From: Nitrobacteraceae bacterium AZCC 2146
Lineage (GTDB): Bacteria > Pseudomonadota > Alphaproteobacteria > Rhizobiales > Xanthobacteraceae
Direction of reading: 5' to 3'
Assembly (NCBI GenBank): GCA_036924855.1
Contig: JBAGRP010000001.1
Location: 496,001-560,000 of the forward strand
DNA length: 64,000 bases
Part shown: piece after piece, positions 51,968-62,511 of the stretch
How the letters are laid out: every line of letters begins with the position of its first letter
Position numbering within the stretch: position 1 is the first letter of the stretch
Translations under genes and position numbers: made by a program
The notes under the pieces: model-generated
What the model was told of the DNA's origin: nothing
What the model saw: the letters and a program-made list of their open reading frames with translations, nothing else
Database searches by the model: none

Positions 51968-54169
51968 ATGGACTCCGTACAAGAGATTGTTATCGAAGAG
52001 AAAAAGGGTGAAGCAAAGCCGGTGGACGTGGTCGCTTCGGGGCCCGAGCGTTTCATCAATCGCGAGCTGTCCTGGCTGCATTTCAATCGCCGCGTGCTCG
52101 AGGAATCCGTCAATCCCGGCCATCCCGCGCTGGAGCGGGTGCGCTTCCTGTCGATCTCCGCCAACAACCTCGATGAATTCTTCATGGTCCGTGTCGCCGG
52201 CATCAAGGCGCAGGTCCGCGAGGGAATCACCGAACGCAGCCCGGACGGGCTGACGCCGTCGGAACAGCTGGCCCTGATCAACGAAGCCGTCTCCCAGCTC
52301 GGCAAGGACCAGCAGGCGATCTGGCGCGACCAGCGCAGCATGCTGGCCGAGGTCGGCATCGTGCTGCTCGACGGCAAGGACGCCACCAAGGCGGAGCGGA
52401 CCTGGATCGAGGATCACTTTCTCCACAACATCTTTCCGCTGCTGACGCCGCTGGCGATCGATCCGGCGCACCCATTCCCGTTTATCCCCAGCCTCGGCTT
52501 CACTATCGCGCTGCATCTGGCGCGGGTGTCCGACGGCCGTCCGATGAATGCGCTGATCCGCATGCCCGGCAAGATCGACCGCTTCATCCGGCTGCCGACC
52601 TCCGGCAAGGATGGCCCGGTCCGGTTGATGACACTGGAGCAGGCCACCGGCCTGTTCATCGGGCGGCTTTTCCCCGGCTATGTGGTCAAGGGGCAGGGCG
52701 CGTTCCGCATCATCCGCGACAGCGAACTCGAAGTGGAAGAAGAGGCCGAGGATCTGGTCCGCCTGTTCGAGACCGCGCTGAAACGCCGCCGCAGGGGATC
52801 GGTGATCCGGCTCGAAATAGAATCCACTATGCCGGCCGAACTGCGCGCCTTCGTGCAGCGCGCGCTGTCCACCAGCGATGACGAGATATTGCTGGTCGAC
52901 GGCATCCTCGCCATGAACGAAGTGTCGCAGCTGACGCGGCTGGACCGGCCCGACCTCGAATTCGTGCCCTATGTGCCGCGGCATCCCGAGCGGGTCCGCG
53001 ACCATGGCGGCGACATCTTTGCGGCGATACGGCAGAAGGACCTCGTCGTTCATCACCCCTATGAATCGTTCGACGTCGTCGTTCAGTTCCTGCAGCAGGC
53101 GGCACGCGATCCGGACGTGGTGGCGATCAAGCAGACGCTGTACCGCACCTCCAACAACTCGCCGATCGTGCGCACGCTGGTCGAAGCCGCTGAGGCCGGC
53201 AAGTCGGTCACCGCACTGGTGGAATTGCGAGCGCGGTTCGATGAGGAAGCCAACATCCGCTGGGCGCGCGATCTCGAACGTGCCGGCGTCCAGGTGGTTT
53301 ACGGCTTCCTCGAGCTGAAGACCCACGCCAAACTGTCGCTGGTGGTCCGCCGCGAAGGCGGCACGCTCGCCACCTATGTTCACACCGGCACCGGCAACTA
53401 CCACCCGGTTACCGCTCGCATTTATACCGACCTGTCCTATTTCACGTCCGATCCGACCATCGGCCGCGATGCGGCTCGCGTGTTCAACTACATCACCGGC
53501 TATGCCGAACCGAGCGACATCGAGAAGATGGCGGTGTCGCCGCTGACGCTGCGCACGCGGATGATCGAACACATCCGCGGCGAGGCCGCCTTCGCCCGCG
53601 CCGGCAAGCCCGGGGCGATCTGGCTGAAGATGAATTCGCTGGTCGATCCCGACATCATCGATGCGCTCTACGACGCCTCGAATGCCGGGGCCTCGGTCGA
53701 ACTGATCGTGCGCGGCATCTGCTGCCTGCGGCCCGGCGTGCCCGGACTGTCGGAAAACATCCGCGTCAAATCGATCATCGGCCGCTTCCTCGAACATGGC
53801 CGGGTGTATTGCTTCGGCATGGGACATGGGCTGCCGAGCCCGAAGGCGGCTGTATACATCTCATCCGCCGACATGATGCCGCGCAATCTCGACCGCCGCG
53901 TCGAAGTGCTGTGCCCGCTGCAGAACCCGACGGTGCATACGCAGGTGCTCGAACAGATCATGGTGGCGAACCTGAAGGACACCGAGCAGAGCTGGCAGTT
54001 ATTGCCGGATGGGTCGTCAACGCGTATGAAGGCCGCGAAGGGCGAGGAGTCTTTCAACGTGCATAATTACTTCATGACGAATCCGAGTCTGTCTGGCCGT
54101 GGAAAGTCGCTTGAGAAATCTTCGCCGCGCCGTCTCACGCGCAAGGCAGAGCGTCAGCAATCGTCGTAA
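51968..54169 (+). CDS. ppk: Polyphosphate kinase 1
   Basis: 733 residues from ATG 51968, the usual length; an in-frame ATG at 51953 is the next candidate upstream, and the 5' extension to 51818 has no likeness. It makes polyphosphate from ATP. Motifs: [20 protein letters not shown] at the N-terminus, [37 protein letters not shown], and the phosphorylated His region [20 protein letters not shown]. It is followed by ppx after 12 bases. Confidence 0.96.
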   Translation: MDSVQEIVIEEKKGEAKPVDVVASGPERFINRELSWLHFNRRVLEESVNPGHPALERVRFLSISANNLDEFFMVRVAGIKAQVREGITERSPDGLTPSEQLALINEAVSQLGKDQQAIWRDQRSMLAEVGIVLLDGKDATKAERTWIEDHFLHNIFPLLTPLAIDPAHPFPFIPSLGFTIALHLARVSDGRPMNALIRMPGKIDRFIRLPTSGKDGPVRLMTLEQATGLFIGRLFPGYVVKGQGAFRIIRDSELEVEEEAEDLVRLFETALKRRRRGSVIRLEIESTMPAELRAFVQRALSTSDDEILLVDGILAMNEVSQLTRLDRPDLEFVPYVPRHPERVRDHGGDIFAAIRQKDLVVHHPYESFDVVVQFLQQAARDPDVVAIKQTLYRTSNNSPIVRTLVEAAEAGKSVTALVELRARFDEEANIRWARDLERAGVQVVYGFLELKTHAKLSLVVRREGGTLATYVHTGTGNYHPVTARIYTDLSYFTSDPTIGRDAARVFNYITGYAEPSDIEKMAVSPLTLRTRMIEHIRGEAAFARAGKPGAIWLKMNSLVDPDIIDALYDASNAGASVELIVRGICCLRPGVPGLSENIRVKSIIGRFLEHGRVYCFGMGHGLPSPKAAVYISSADMMPRNLDRRVEVLCPLQNPTVHTQVLEQIMVANLKDTEQSWQLLPDGSSTRMKAAKGEESFNVHNYFMTNPSLSGRGKSLEKSSPRRLTRKAERQQSS

Positions 54170-54181
54170 GGAATCCGCATC

Positions 54182-55687
54182 GTGGTAGCGCGCCCGCGCA
54201 AGCGCGCATCCAGCGTTGCGGTGATCGACATCGGCTCCAACTCGGTGCGTCTCGTCGTCTATGAATCGATGTCGCGCAGCCTCGTCACCATCTTCAACGA
54301 GAAGGCGCTGTGCGGTCTCGGCCGCGAAGTGCAGACCACCGGCTTGCTGGCGAAGGATGCGGTCACCAAGGCGCTGACCGCGCTGCGGCGGTTTCGTGCG
54401 CTGTGCAAGATCATGAAGGTCGGCCGCGTCTACGCCATCGCGACGGCGGCGGCGCGCGACGCCAGCAACGGGCCGGACTTCATCGCGGCGGCGGAAAAGA
54501 TCTGCGGCTGTGGCATCGAGATTCTGTCGGGCCCGCGCGAAGCCAGGCTGTCGGCGCTGGGCGTGATCTCCGGTATCCACAAGCCGGACGGCCTGGTCGG
54601 CGATCTCGGCGGCGGCTCGCTGGAATTGATCGATGTCAAAGGCAATCTGGTTCGCACCGGCGTCACGCTGCCGCTCGGCAGTCTCGCTCTGCAGGACGCC
54701 TCGCAGAAGTCGCCGAAGCGCGCCGAGAAAATCGTCAAAACCGCACTGACCGGTGTCGCCCAGCTGAAGGCCGCGCATGGCCGAAATTTCTACGCGGTCG
54801 GCGGCACCTGGCGCGCGCTGGCACGCCTCCACATCATCCAGAGCGGCTATCCGCTGCGCGTGATGCACGGCTATTCGATTCCCGCAGCGCAAGCGCTCGA
54901 CTTCGTACGCCGTCTGCGCCGGCTGGCGACCGCCAACATCCTCGCCAATATCGAATCCATCGCCGAAGCGCGGCAGCCGCTGCTGGTCTATGCGGCGCTG
55001 GTGCTCGAGCACATCATCCTGACCGCCAGGCCGAAGACCATCGTGTTCTCGACCTATGGCGTCCGCGAGGGCCTGCTCTATGAGATGATGCCGCCGGCAG
55101 AGCGCATGCAGGACGGTCTGGTCTCGGCCGCGCAATCGCTGAACGAATTGCTGTCGCGATCGGCGCGCCACGCCCAGGAGCTGAGCGACTGGACCGACCG
55201 TTTCGTGCGGGTGGCGAGGCTGAAGGAAACCGAGGAAGACCGCCGGCTGCGCCGCGTCGCCTGCCTGCTGTCCGATATCGGCTGGCGTGTGCATCCGGAC
55301 TATCGCGGCGAGCAGACGCTGCACCTGATCACCAACGGCAATTTCGGCTCCGTCGATCATCACGGCCGGGCGTTCCTGGCGCTGTCGGTGTTCTATCGTT
55401 ACGCCGGCCTGAGTGAACAGAACGAGCCGCCGGAACTGGTCCGCATGCTGGTGACGCCGGCGCAGGTCGAGCGCGCGCGTGTGCTCGGCGCCTTGTTTCG
55501 GGTCGCGCATCTGATTTCGGCGGCGCGGCCGGGTGTGCTGCCGGCGACGCATTTCGCCGCCAAGGACCGCAAGATGATGCTGGTGTTCGAGCATCGCATG
55601 GTCGATCTGGTCGCCGACCGCGTCGGCAGCCGCTTCAAGCAGCTGTCACGGCTGGTGGGGCGGTCGGGCTCGATCGTGCGGCGGTGA
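54182..55687 (+). CDS. ppx: Exopolyphosphatase (Ppx/GppA family)
   Basis: 501 residues from GTG 54182. The ASKHA-fold motif VAVIDIGSNSVRLVVYESMS is at residues about 12-31, then AIATAAARDASNGPDFIAAA and the phosphate loop VGDLGGGSLELIDVKG. The C-terminal HD-like helical domain starts near residue 330. It degrades polyphosphate or pppGpp. It forms an operon with ppk, controlling the same polymer in both directions. Confidence 0.94.
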   Translation: MVARPRKRASSVAVIDIGSNSVRLVVYESMSRSLVTIFNEKALCGLGREVQTTGLLAKDAVTKALTALRRFRALCKIMKVGRVYAIATAAARDASNGPDFIAAAEKICGCGIEILSGPREARLSALGVISGIHKPDGLVGDLGGGSLELIDVKGNLVRTGVTLPLGSLALQDASQKSPKRAEKIVKTALTGVAQLKAAHGRNFYAVGGTWRALARLHIIQSGYPLRVMHGYSIPAAQALDFVRRLRRLATANILANIESIAEARQPLLVYAALVLEHIILTARPKTIVFSTYGVREGLLYEMMPPAERMQDGLVSAAQSLNELLSRSARHAQELSDWTDRFVRVARLKETEEDRRLRRVACLLSDIGWRVHPDYRGEQTLHLITNGNFGSVDHHGRAFLALSVFYRYAGLSEQNEPPELVRMLVTPAQVERARVLGALFRVAHLISAARPGVLPATHFAAKDRKMMLVFEHRMVDLVADRVGSRFKQLSRLVGRSGSIVRR

Positions 55688-55712
55688 GTGGTTTCGACTG
55701 AGTTTTTTTAAG

Positions 55713-55864
55713 TTGTCATTCCGGGACACGCCTTCGTCGGCGATAGCCGACTGAGGCGTCGGCCCGGAATCCATATGCTCGGTGGTGGTTATGGATTCCA
55801 GGCTCGCTCGCAGCTCACGCTGCTCGCGCCCTCAGGCACGCCAATTGGCGCGCCGCGGAATGAC
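55713..55864. repeat. Palindromic intergenic repeat (third copy)
   Basis: Ends TTGTCATTCCGGG and CCGCGGAATGACGA are near-inverted repeats; the inner parts CGCCTTCGTCGGCGATAGCC, GCCCGGAATCCATA, GGCTCGCTCGCAGCT and CACGCCAATTGGCGCGC match the element at 2331-2512. Lies between ppx and rnd, which are convergent. Confidence 0.8.
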
Positions 55865-55877
55865 GACGGAAAATATT

Positions 55878-57026
55878 CTACTCCCGATCGACCCGCACGA
55901 CGCGGCCTTTTTCCATCGCCAAAGCGAGCCGGCCATGTTTCAGCGCCAGCGCGGCTTCGCCGAACAGTTCGCGGCGCCAGCCGTGCAGCGCGCCGACGTC
56001 GGCGTGGTCGTCGTTGGCGATCTGTTCGAGATCGTCGACGGTGGCGATCACCTTGCTGGCGACGGCGTGGCGCTCGGACGTCATGCGCAGCAGCACCTTG
56101 AGCAGTTCGACGGTCGCAGCACCATTGGAATTGCCGCGCGGCTTTTCGATCTTCGGCAGCGAGGCCGGATCGCGGGCGATGCCGCGCTGTACGGCGGCGA
56201 CGATGTCCGAGCCCCATTTCGAGCGGTCGAAGCCTTTCGGCAATGAACGGAGCGAAGCGAGCTTGTCGAGCGTGGTCGGCGCGTGGGTGGCGATGTCGCC
56301 GACGGCGTCGTCCTTCAGCACGCGCGAGCGCGGCACGTCGCGGCTCTGCGCTTCCTGTTCGCGCCAGGCGGCGACTTCCATCAGGACGCCGAGCTCCTTC
56401 GGCTTGCGGACGCGGGTCTTCAGTCGCTCCCAGGCGCGCTCGGGATGAAAGTCATAGGTCTTCGGCGAGGTCAGGACTTCCATCTCCTCGCTGACCCAGT
56501 CGCTGCGGCCACGCTTCTTCAGATCGGCATCCAAGGCGGCGAACACGTCGCGCAGATGGGTGACGTCGGAGACGGCATAGTGCAGCTGCTCCTCGGTGAG
56601 CGGGCGGTGCGACCAATCGGTGAAGCGATGGGTCTTGTCGGGGCGGTGACCGGTGATGCGCTCGACCAACTGGTCATAGGCGATGGAATCGCCATAGCCG
56701 AGCACCATGGCGGCGACCTGGGTGTCGAAGATCGGATGCGGCACGATGCCGGCACGGTGCCAGACGATTTCGATGTCCTGCCGGGCAGCATGGAACACCT
56801 TCAGCACGGCCTCATTTGCCATCAGGTCGAAGAACGGCTTGAGGTCGATGCCGTCGGCCAGCGTGTCGATCACCAGCGCATCCTCGGCGCTGGCCATCTG
56901 GACCACGCAGAGCAGGGGGTAATAGGTGGTTTCGCGCAGGAATTCCGTATCGACGGTGATAACGGGATGCTGGGCGAGCCGTTCGCAGGCGGCGGTGAGC
57001 TGGGCGGTGGTGGTAATCAGTTCCAT
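55878..57026 (-). CDS. rnd: Ribonuclease D
   Basis: 382 residues. 3'-5' exoribonuclease of the DEDD-y group that trims tRNA 3' ends. Exo motifs: [20 protein letters not shown] (Asp, Glu), [15 protein letters not shown] (Asp) and [20 protein letters not shown] (Tyr, Asp). One or two HRDC domains occupy the C-terminal half ([20 protein letters not shown]). In this group it usually neighbours aspS; here SelO, an IS and a chemoreceptor intervene. Confidence 0.95.
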   Translation of the reverse strand: MELITTTAQLTAACERLAQHPVITVDTEFLRETTYYPLLCVVQMASAEDALVIDTLADGIDLKPFFDLMANEAVLKVFHAARQDIEIVWHRAGIVPHPIFDTQVAAMVLGYGDSIAYDQLVERITGHRPDKTHRFTDWSHRPLTEEQLHYAVSDVTHLRDVFAALDADLKKRGRSDWVSEEMEVLTSPKTYDFHPERAWERLKTRVRKPKELGVLMEVAAWREQEAQSRDVPRSRVLKDDAVGDIATHAPTTLDKLASLRSLPKGFDRSKWGSDIVAAVQRGIARDPASLPKIEKPRGNSNGAATVELLKVLLRMTSERHAVASKVIATVDDLEQIANDDHADVGALHGWRRELFGEAALALKHGRLALAMEKGRVVRVDRE

Positions 57027-57129
57027 GAACGGTCCATAACGCTTTTGACGATGGCGTTCGGCCGAAAAGGCTGTTGAGTCAAGGGTATTCCAGCAAATTT
57101 GCCCCTTGTACGAAGTGAATACGGCTGAA

Positions 57130-58605
57130 TCAGGTGCCGCAAAAGGTCTGCAAGACCCGCTGGTGCGGCTCCGGCGGATTGGCGTAATCCGCCAGCTTTG
57201 GCTGGTCCTCGAACGGTTTGGCGAGCACCGCCAGCAGTTCTTCGAACGGCGCGTAGTCGTCGTTCGTAGCGGCCTGGATCACGGCCTCGACGCGGTGATT
57301 GCGCGGAATGAAGGCCGGGTTGACCGCCTGCATCGCCTGATGGCGCGTGGCGGCGTCCTGCGGCTCGGAGGCTAGCCGGGCGCGCCAGCTGACGGCCCAG
57401 GCGTCATAGGCCGCGGGATCGGCGAACAGGGATCCCACGGCCGCGTCGTTCGTGGGATCGAGGGCGGCATCACCGAGCCGGCGGAAGGTCAGGGTGAAGT
57501 CTGCCTGGTTGGCGGCCATCGCGGCCAGCAGGTCCTGCGCCAGCATGGGATCGTCGGGGTGGGCTGTGAACAGCCCGAGCTTCTGGCGCATGCCGGCCTG
57601 ATAGGCGGTGTCAAAAATTTCCGCGAATTCGCCGAGCGATGCTTGTGCGATTTCGATCGCCGCCTTCTGGTCGTCGGCGATCAACGGCAGCAGCGTCTCC
57701 GCAAAGCGCGTCAGATTCCACAGCGTGATGCGCGGCTGGTTGGCATAGGCGTAACGGCCCTGCTCGTCGATCGAACTGAACACCATGGCGGGATCATAGG
57801 CGTCCATGAAGGCGCAGGGGCCGTAGTCGATGGTCTCGCCGGACACCGAACTGTTGTCGGTGTTCATCACGCCATGGATGAAGCCGACCAGCAGCCAGCG
57901 CGCCACCAGTTTGGCCTGGCGGGCAATCACGCCGTCGAGCAGCGCGCGGTAGGGATACTCGGCGTTTGCTGTGTCGGGATAGTGCCGGGCGATGGCATGA
58001 TCGGCCAGGCTGCGCAGGCCTGCGATATCCTCGCGCGCGGCGAAATACTGAAAGGTGCCGACGCGGATGTGGCTGGCGGCGATGCGGGTCAGCACCGCGC
58101 CGGGCAGCATGGTTTCGCGCTGCACCTTCTCGCCGGTGACGACGGCGGCGAGCGAGCGCGTGGTCGGGATGCCCAGCGCTTCCATCGCTTCGCTGACGAT
58201 GTATTCGCGCAAGACGGGACCCAGCGCCGCGCGGCCATCGCCGCGTCGGGAAAACGGCGTCGGGCCGGAGCCCTTGAGCTGGATGTCGCGCCGGACGCCG
58301 TCGCGGTCGACGACCTCGCCGAGCAGGATGGCGCGGCCATCGCCGAGCTGCGCTACGAAATGGCCGAACTGGTGCCCGGCATAGGCCATCGCCAGCGGAT
58401 CGGCGCCATCCGGCACCCGCTTGCCGGCGAGCACTTCGACGCCCTCCGGGCTGGCCAGCCAGTCCGGATCGATGCCGAGCTGTACCGCGAGCGGCCGGTT
58501 CAGCTTGATCAGCCGCGGCGCGACCACCGGCGTCGGCGCCACCCGCGCAAAGAAGTTGGCGGGCAGGGTGGCGTAGCTGTTGTCGAACGGGAACTGGATT
58601 GTCAT
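57130..58605 (-). CDS. selO: Protein adenylyltransferase SelO (YdiU/UPF0061)
   Basis: 491 residues from ATG 58605; a longer frame to 58689 is unlikely. Pseudokinase fold that transfers AMP to Ser, Thr or Tyr of redox proteins. Family segments: [80 protein letters not shown] and [19 protein letters not shown]. The C-terminal Cys region typical of SelO is reduced (RVLQTFCGT), with a single Cys. Confidence 0.94.
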   Translation of the reverse strand: MTIQFPFDNSYATLPANFFARVAPTPVVAPRLIKLNRPLAVQLGIDPDWLASPEGVEVLAGKRVPDGADPLAMAYAGHQFGHFVAQLGDGRAILLGEVVDRDGVRRDIQLKGSGPTPFSRRGDGRAALGPVLREYIVSEAMEALGIPTTRSLAAVVTGEKVQRETMLPGAVLTRIAASHIRVGTFQYFAAREDIAGLRSLADHAIARHYPDTANAEYPYRALLDGVIARQAKLVARWLLVGFIHGVMNTDNSSVSGETIDYGPCAFMDAYDPAMVFSSIDEQGRYAYANQPRITLWNLTRFAETLLPLIADDQKAAIEIAQASLGEFAEIFDTAYQAGMRQKLGLFTAHPDDPMLAQDLLAAMAANQADFTLTFRRLGDAALDPTNDAAVGSLFADPAAYDAWAVSWRARLASEPQDAATRHQAMQAVNPAFIPRNHRVEAVIQAATNDDYAPFEELLAVLAKPFEDQPKLADYANPPEPHQRVLQTFCGT

Positions 58606-58696
58606 GGCCCCAAGATGGGGATTTGCCGCAAAATTGGCAACCGTCCGCGGCGCTATGCTGGTCGAAGTCGACAAGCGCAGGCGCGGCAACGGCAGG

Positions 58697-58843
58697 GGCT
58701 CCCTCGCCCCGCTCTTGCGGGGAGAGGGCCGGGGTGAGGGGCTCTTGCGATCCGCGAATGCCGACGATGTGTTGATGTTTGTGCCGGCCCCTCACCCGCG
58801 CGCAAGAGCGCGCGACCTCTCCCCGCGCAGAGCGGGGAGAGGT
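58697..58843. repeat. Palindromic GC-rich intergenic repeat
   Basis: Two inverted units face each other: CCCCGCTCTTGCGGGGAGAG...GGGGTGAGGGG (58707-58741) and CCCCTCACCC...CTCTCCCCGCGCAGAGCGGG (58788-58838). Each has its own stem, and the two also pair with each other. It is a second repeat family in this genome, different from the 2331 type. Confidence 0.7.
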
Positions 58844-58861
58844 TAAGTAAGCGCGGCCTAG

Positions 58862-60316
58862 CACTACTTTGGCAGATTTATTCACGCAGCTGCTTTTTTC
58901 CGATTTGTCTTCTGCAGTACGGGCATCGGTGAGGGCGTGGTTGAACGATGAGATCGACGATGGCTTGGCGTACGGCCGGCAGGCTCGGCTGAGGCGGTGG
59001 ACCGTTGATTCTTTTTTTTCCGCCCCGCTTGTGCGAGACGGCGATGCTGGAGGAATGCGTAGGCGATCATGGTCATGAGCGCGTGACGATGGAGGCCTTG
59101 CCAGGATCTTCCCTCGAAGTGATCAAGCCCGAGTTCCTCTTTCAACTGCTGATGGGCCTGTTCGCAAATCCATCGGGCTTTGATCGTGGCAGCTAACGTG
59201 CGCAGCTTCGTCTTGGCCGGCAGATTGGCGAGATAATATTTCTTCTCTCCCGACGTCCTGTGTTCGCCGATGAGCCAGGCTTCGTCCCCCGGAAGATGCT
59301 GCTGGCCCATGTCCTTGATCCGCTGTGGTGGCCCATCGGCGATCCGCACGCGAACACCGGCGAAGCGAGCTTCCAGCCGACCCTTGGTACCGTTTCGCCA
59401 ACTTACATTTTGCCACTTGGCATTGGCCAGCATCTCTTCGGCCGCCCTCGATAGGATATCCGGAATGTGCCGCTTGCGGGGACGGCCCCGACCGGCAACC
59501 GGCCAGATCAGTTTAACCCCGACCGGATACACCTTCAGGTGACGAGGGATCCCGACGGCCCAGGCCAGGCCGCGTGTCGTGAGCCCCTGACGGAACGGCG
59601 CGCTGAGGCCGTAACCGGCATCCGCCAGCACACAGCCGAAGCGCGTACCGGCTGCCATCACGCGATCGATCTCCGCCAAGGCGATCTCTGGCTTGGTCCG
59701 TGCTGCGCGGTGCTCGACTGGAACGCCCGCACCCTTCAAACGCACCGGGTTGCTCGTCCAACTCTCCGGAATGAAGAGACGTAATGCCACCATTACCGGC
59801 ACTTCACCCCGCGCAAGCGTCAGCGACACCAATGTTTGGCAATTGGCCGTCTTGCCGAGAGACGAGGCATATTGCGGAGCGACACCAACCGAACGATCGC
59901 CCTTCTTCGGCATCGCTGTGTCGTCGATGACCAGCACTGCATCTTTGCCGCCGACGAGGCGATCGGCCTGAACAAGCAATTCTGACTCCAATGGCGCTGC
60001 ATCCCAGACGCCATCAGCGATGAAATGGTGCAACTGATCATAGTCGTTCGGTGCCAGCCGCGCCGCCATCGGCTGGACGCTCTTGCGATCGCCCGGTCCA
60101 ATCAGTCCCGAAACATACAGCGGACACATCCGCCGCCGGGCCTTGTGACCTAAGCGATCCAGGAATGGTTTGAGCCAGCGTCCAAGCTCGTCTTCCCACT
60201 TCGACCTCGTGTCCACCATGATCGGCCCTCCAAAAGCCGACCACCTATGAATCATTGAAAATCTGATTCGGGAATCCAGTTGCGCCCATCAATCGCAAAA
60301 ATCTGCCAAAGTAGTG
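58862..60316 (-). mobile_element. IS701-family insertion sequence (1,455 bp)
   Basis: Terminal inverted repeats CACTACTTTGGCAGATTT (58862-58879) and AAATCTGCCAAAGTAGTG (60299-60316) are perfect over 18 bases. The 4-bp target duplication CTAG occurs at 58858-58861 and 60317-60320, as typical of IS701. One intact transposase gene is inside. The right CTAG contains the TAG stop of the neighbouring chemoreceptor gene. Confidence 0.92.
58882..60255 (-). CDS. IS701-family transposase
   Basis: 457 residues. DDE-type motifs: VLVIDDTAMPKKGDRSVGVA (first Asp), FGCVLADAGYGLSAPFRQGL (second Asp), and RWICEQAHQQLKEELGLDHF (Glu). The C-terminus is a Ser/Arg-rich tail. The start could be ATG 60255 or a downstream ATG 60219 (MVDTRSKW). 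The frame is unbroken, so the element may be active. Confidence 0.95.
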   Translation of the reverse strand: MIHRWSAFGGPIMVDTRSKWEDELGRWLKPFLDRLGHKARRRMCPLYVSGLIGPGDRKSVQPMAARLAPNDYDQLHHFIADGVWDAAPLESELLVQADRLVGGKDAVLVIDDTAMPKKGDRSVGVAPQYASSLGKTANCQTLVSLTLARGEVPVMVALRLFIPESWTSNPVRLKGAGVPVEHRAARTKPEIALAEIDRVMAAGTRFGCVLADAGYGLSAPFRQGLTTRGLAWAVGIPRHLKVYPVGVKLIWPVAGRGRPRKRHIPDILSRAAEEMLANAKWQNVSWRNGTKGRLEARFAGVRVRIADGPPQRIKDMGQQHLPGDEAWLIGEHRTSGEKKYYLANLPAKTKLRTLAATIKARWICEQAHQQLKEELGLDHFEGRSWQGLHRHALMTMIAYAFLQHRRLAQAGRKKKNQRSTASAEPAGRTPSHRRSHRSTTPSPMPVLQKTNRKKAAA

Positions 60317-61996
60317 CTAGGCTACGCGCACGGTGCTGAGGAACTTGTCGACCTCGCTCTTCAGGCGGTTGCTTTCGATCGACAGCGACTGCGCCGCCGA
60401 CAGCACCTGGCTGGACGCCGAGCCGGTCTCGCTGGCGCCGCGGCTGACCTCGGTGACCTCGTTGGCGACCTGGGTGCTCAATTGCGCCGACTGCTGCACG
60501 TTGCGGGCGATCTCCTGCGTTGCCGCGCCTTGCTCTTCGACCGCTGCTGCGATCGCGGAGGATACTTCCGAGATCAGCGTGATGGTCGAGCCGATCTCCT
60601 TGATGGTGACGACGGTGTCGGCGCTGGCCGCCTGCATACCGGCGATCTGGGCGCTGATCTCGTCGGTGGCCCTCGCGGTCTGCGACGCCAGGGCCTTGAC
60701 CTCGGCGGCAACCACCGCAAAGCCGCGGCCGGCTTCGCCCGCGCGGGCGGCTTCGATGGTCGCGTTGAGCGCCAGCAGGTTGGTCTGCTCGGCCACCGCG
60801 GTGATCAGCTTGACGACGTCATCAATGCGTGCGGTCGCTTCGGACAGTTTGGCGATGCTCTGATTGGTCTTCTCGGCCTGCAGCACGGCGGTGCTGGCGA
60901 TGCGATTGGATTCGTGGACCTGGCGACCGATCTCGTTGACCGAGGAGGTGATCTCCTCGGTGGCGGCGGCGACCGACTGGATGTTGTCCGACACCATATG
61001 CGAAGCCGACGCGGCCGAGCCGGACAGTGACATCGTCACGTCCGAGGTCCTGGTCAGCGTCGTCGCCGAGGCTTCCAGTTCGGTCGAGGCGGAGGACAGC
61101 GACCCGACGAGTTCGCCGATCATCGCCTCGAAATCCCGAGTCGCCTTGCTGATGGTTTCGGCGCGCGCGCTCTTCACGGCCGACTCCGCGCCGGCCGCTT
61201 CATCGGCGGTGCGCTTGGCGATCAGCGCATCCTTGAAGATCTGCAGCGCGCTGGCGATCCGGCCGATCTCGGTGGTTTCGCCCCGATGGGGAATCTCCGC
61301 CGACAATTCGCCCGATGTCAGTTGACCCATCGGCTTCAGGATCGAGGCAATGCCGCGCGCGATGTCGCGCACCAGATAGATCGCCGAGCCGAGGCCGAGC
61401 ACGACGGCGGCGCCGAGCAGGGCGATCATCATGCGGACAGCGCTGGAATAGGTGTCCTCGGCCGTCGTGCCGGCGACCTCCGCACCCTTGTCGTTCAATT
61501 CGACGAGCTTCGCCAACGTCGCGTCCATCGCGCGGCCGACTGGAACGACCTTTTTGGCGTTGATGTCCTTGGCCGCGGCCAGATCGCCCTTGGTGGCGAG
61601 CGTTTGCACGTCGGTCGACCCGCCGATGAACTCTTTCCATTGCGCGTCGAGCTTGTCGGCGAGTTCGCGCTCGGCAGGCGAGGATATTAACGGCTGAAAC
61701 GCCTTCGCGGCCTTCTCGAAGTCGGCCTTGCGGGCCGCGAGGTTCTTGTCGACATCCGGTCGGTCGGCATCCGCGACGATCAGGTGATCGCGCAGCACGG
61801 CACGAAACCGCGCCGACTGCACCCGCATCTCGCCGATCCAGCGCACGCTCGGTAGCCACTGCTTCTGGATGTCCTGGGTCGCTGCATTGATGGCACGCAT
61901 CTCGACAAAGGCGAGACTGCCGATGATCGCGATCACCAGAAACAGAAATGCGACGATGACAAACAGCTTGGTGCTGATCGAATATCTGGCGAGCAC
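60317..61996 (-). CDS. Methyl-accepting chemotaxis protein
   Basis: 559 residues from GTG 61996 behind GAGGA; the longer frame to 62083 is not used. Transmembrane helix 1 ([20 protein letters not shown]), a four-helix-bundle sensor of about 150 residues, helix 2 ([20 protein letters not shown]), a HAMP domain ([20 protein letters not shown]) and a signalling domain with the hairpin tip [20 protein letters not shown] followed by [13 protein letters not shown]. The ligand is unknown. No CheR/CheB-binding pentapeptide at the C-terminus. Its stop TAG is part of the IS701 target duplication. Confidence 0.92.
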   Translation of the reverse strand: MLARYSISTKLFVIVAFLFLVIAIIGSLAFVEMRAINAATQDIQKQWLPSVRWIGEMRVQSARFRAVLRDHLIVADADRPDVDKNLAARKADFEKAAKAFQPLISSPAERELADKLDAQWKEFIGGSTDVQTLATKGDLAAAKDINAKKVVPVGRAMDATLAKLVELNDKGAEVAGTTAEDTYSSAVRMMIALLGAAVVLGLGSAIYLVRDIARGIASILKPMGQLTSGELSAEIPHRGETTEIGRIASALQIFKDALIAKRTADEAAGAESAVKSARAETISKATRDFEAMIGELVGSLSSASTELEASATTLTRTSDVTMSLSGSAASASHMVSDNIQSVAAATEEITSSVNEIGRQVHESNRIASTAVLQAEKTNQSIAKLSEATARIDDVVKLITAVAEQTNLLALNATIEAARAGEAGRGFAVVAAEVKALASQTARATDEISAQIAGMQAASADTVVTIKEIGSTITLISEVSSAIAAAVEEQGAATQEIARNVQQSAQLSTQVANEVTEVSRGASETGSASSQVLSAAQSLSIESNRLKSEVDKFLSTVRVA

Positions 61997-62511
61997 GAAA
62001 TGATCCTCGGCTGTTCGGGGCCGCGATTTCCGACCGGCAAGGGCGACGGCGGAAGGAGCGCGGCAAGGCAATCGGCAAGGCAATCAGAATGAGCAGCAAG
62101 TTCCAGTTGAAGCGCCTGCCTTCAAAACGGGCAGGGTTCACGCCCCCACAGTGAATGCGAGGTGGTCAACGTTTCGTAAATTTTTAATAAAATACCGCCT
62201 TAAGCCTTTGATTTGGTGTTGGAATACCCGCGTCTTCAGCACCTCGATACCGGCTATATGCAGCGCAGCAAAATGCACATAGGCGCGCAATGTCATAGAC
62301 TTCCCGCACTGCGTGCGTGATGGGTTTCCGCTTGCTTGAGCGTGCAATGCACGCTGCGCGTGGGATGTCGCCGGCGCACGGCCGATCATGCTTTTCCGGG
62401 ATGCTGTGACCACCGGCGCTCGGTTGCCGCGCCGGGTCCGGTCGGGTAAACCCTGCGCTTCGCGCTTGGCCGCGAACCGATTCCGCCCTCTGACGCCCTT
62501 CCAGGATTTTC
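61997..62511. other. Intergenic region upstream of the chemoreceptor and aspS
   Basis: 515 bases between divergent genes. AT-rich stretch TTTCGTAAATTTTTAATAAAA (62173-62193 approximately, not counted exactly) may carry the chemoreceptor promoter. No RNA, repeat or gene is convincing; small frames here are not supported. CCAGGATTTTC precedes the aspS start. Confidence 0.45.

Noticed and set aside
51893..53827. 644-codon minus-strand frame opposite ppk
   Set aside because: Entirely antisense to ppk, with no motif of its own.
54017..55594. 525-codon minus-strand frame opposite ppx
   Set aside because: Antisense shadow, composition biased, no promoter or ribosome-binding site.
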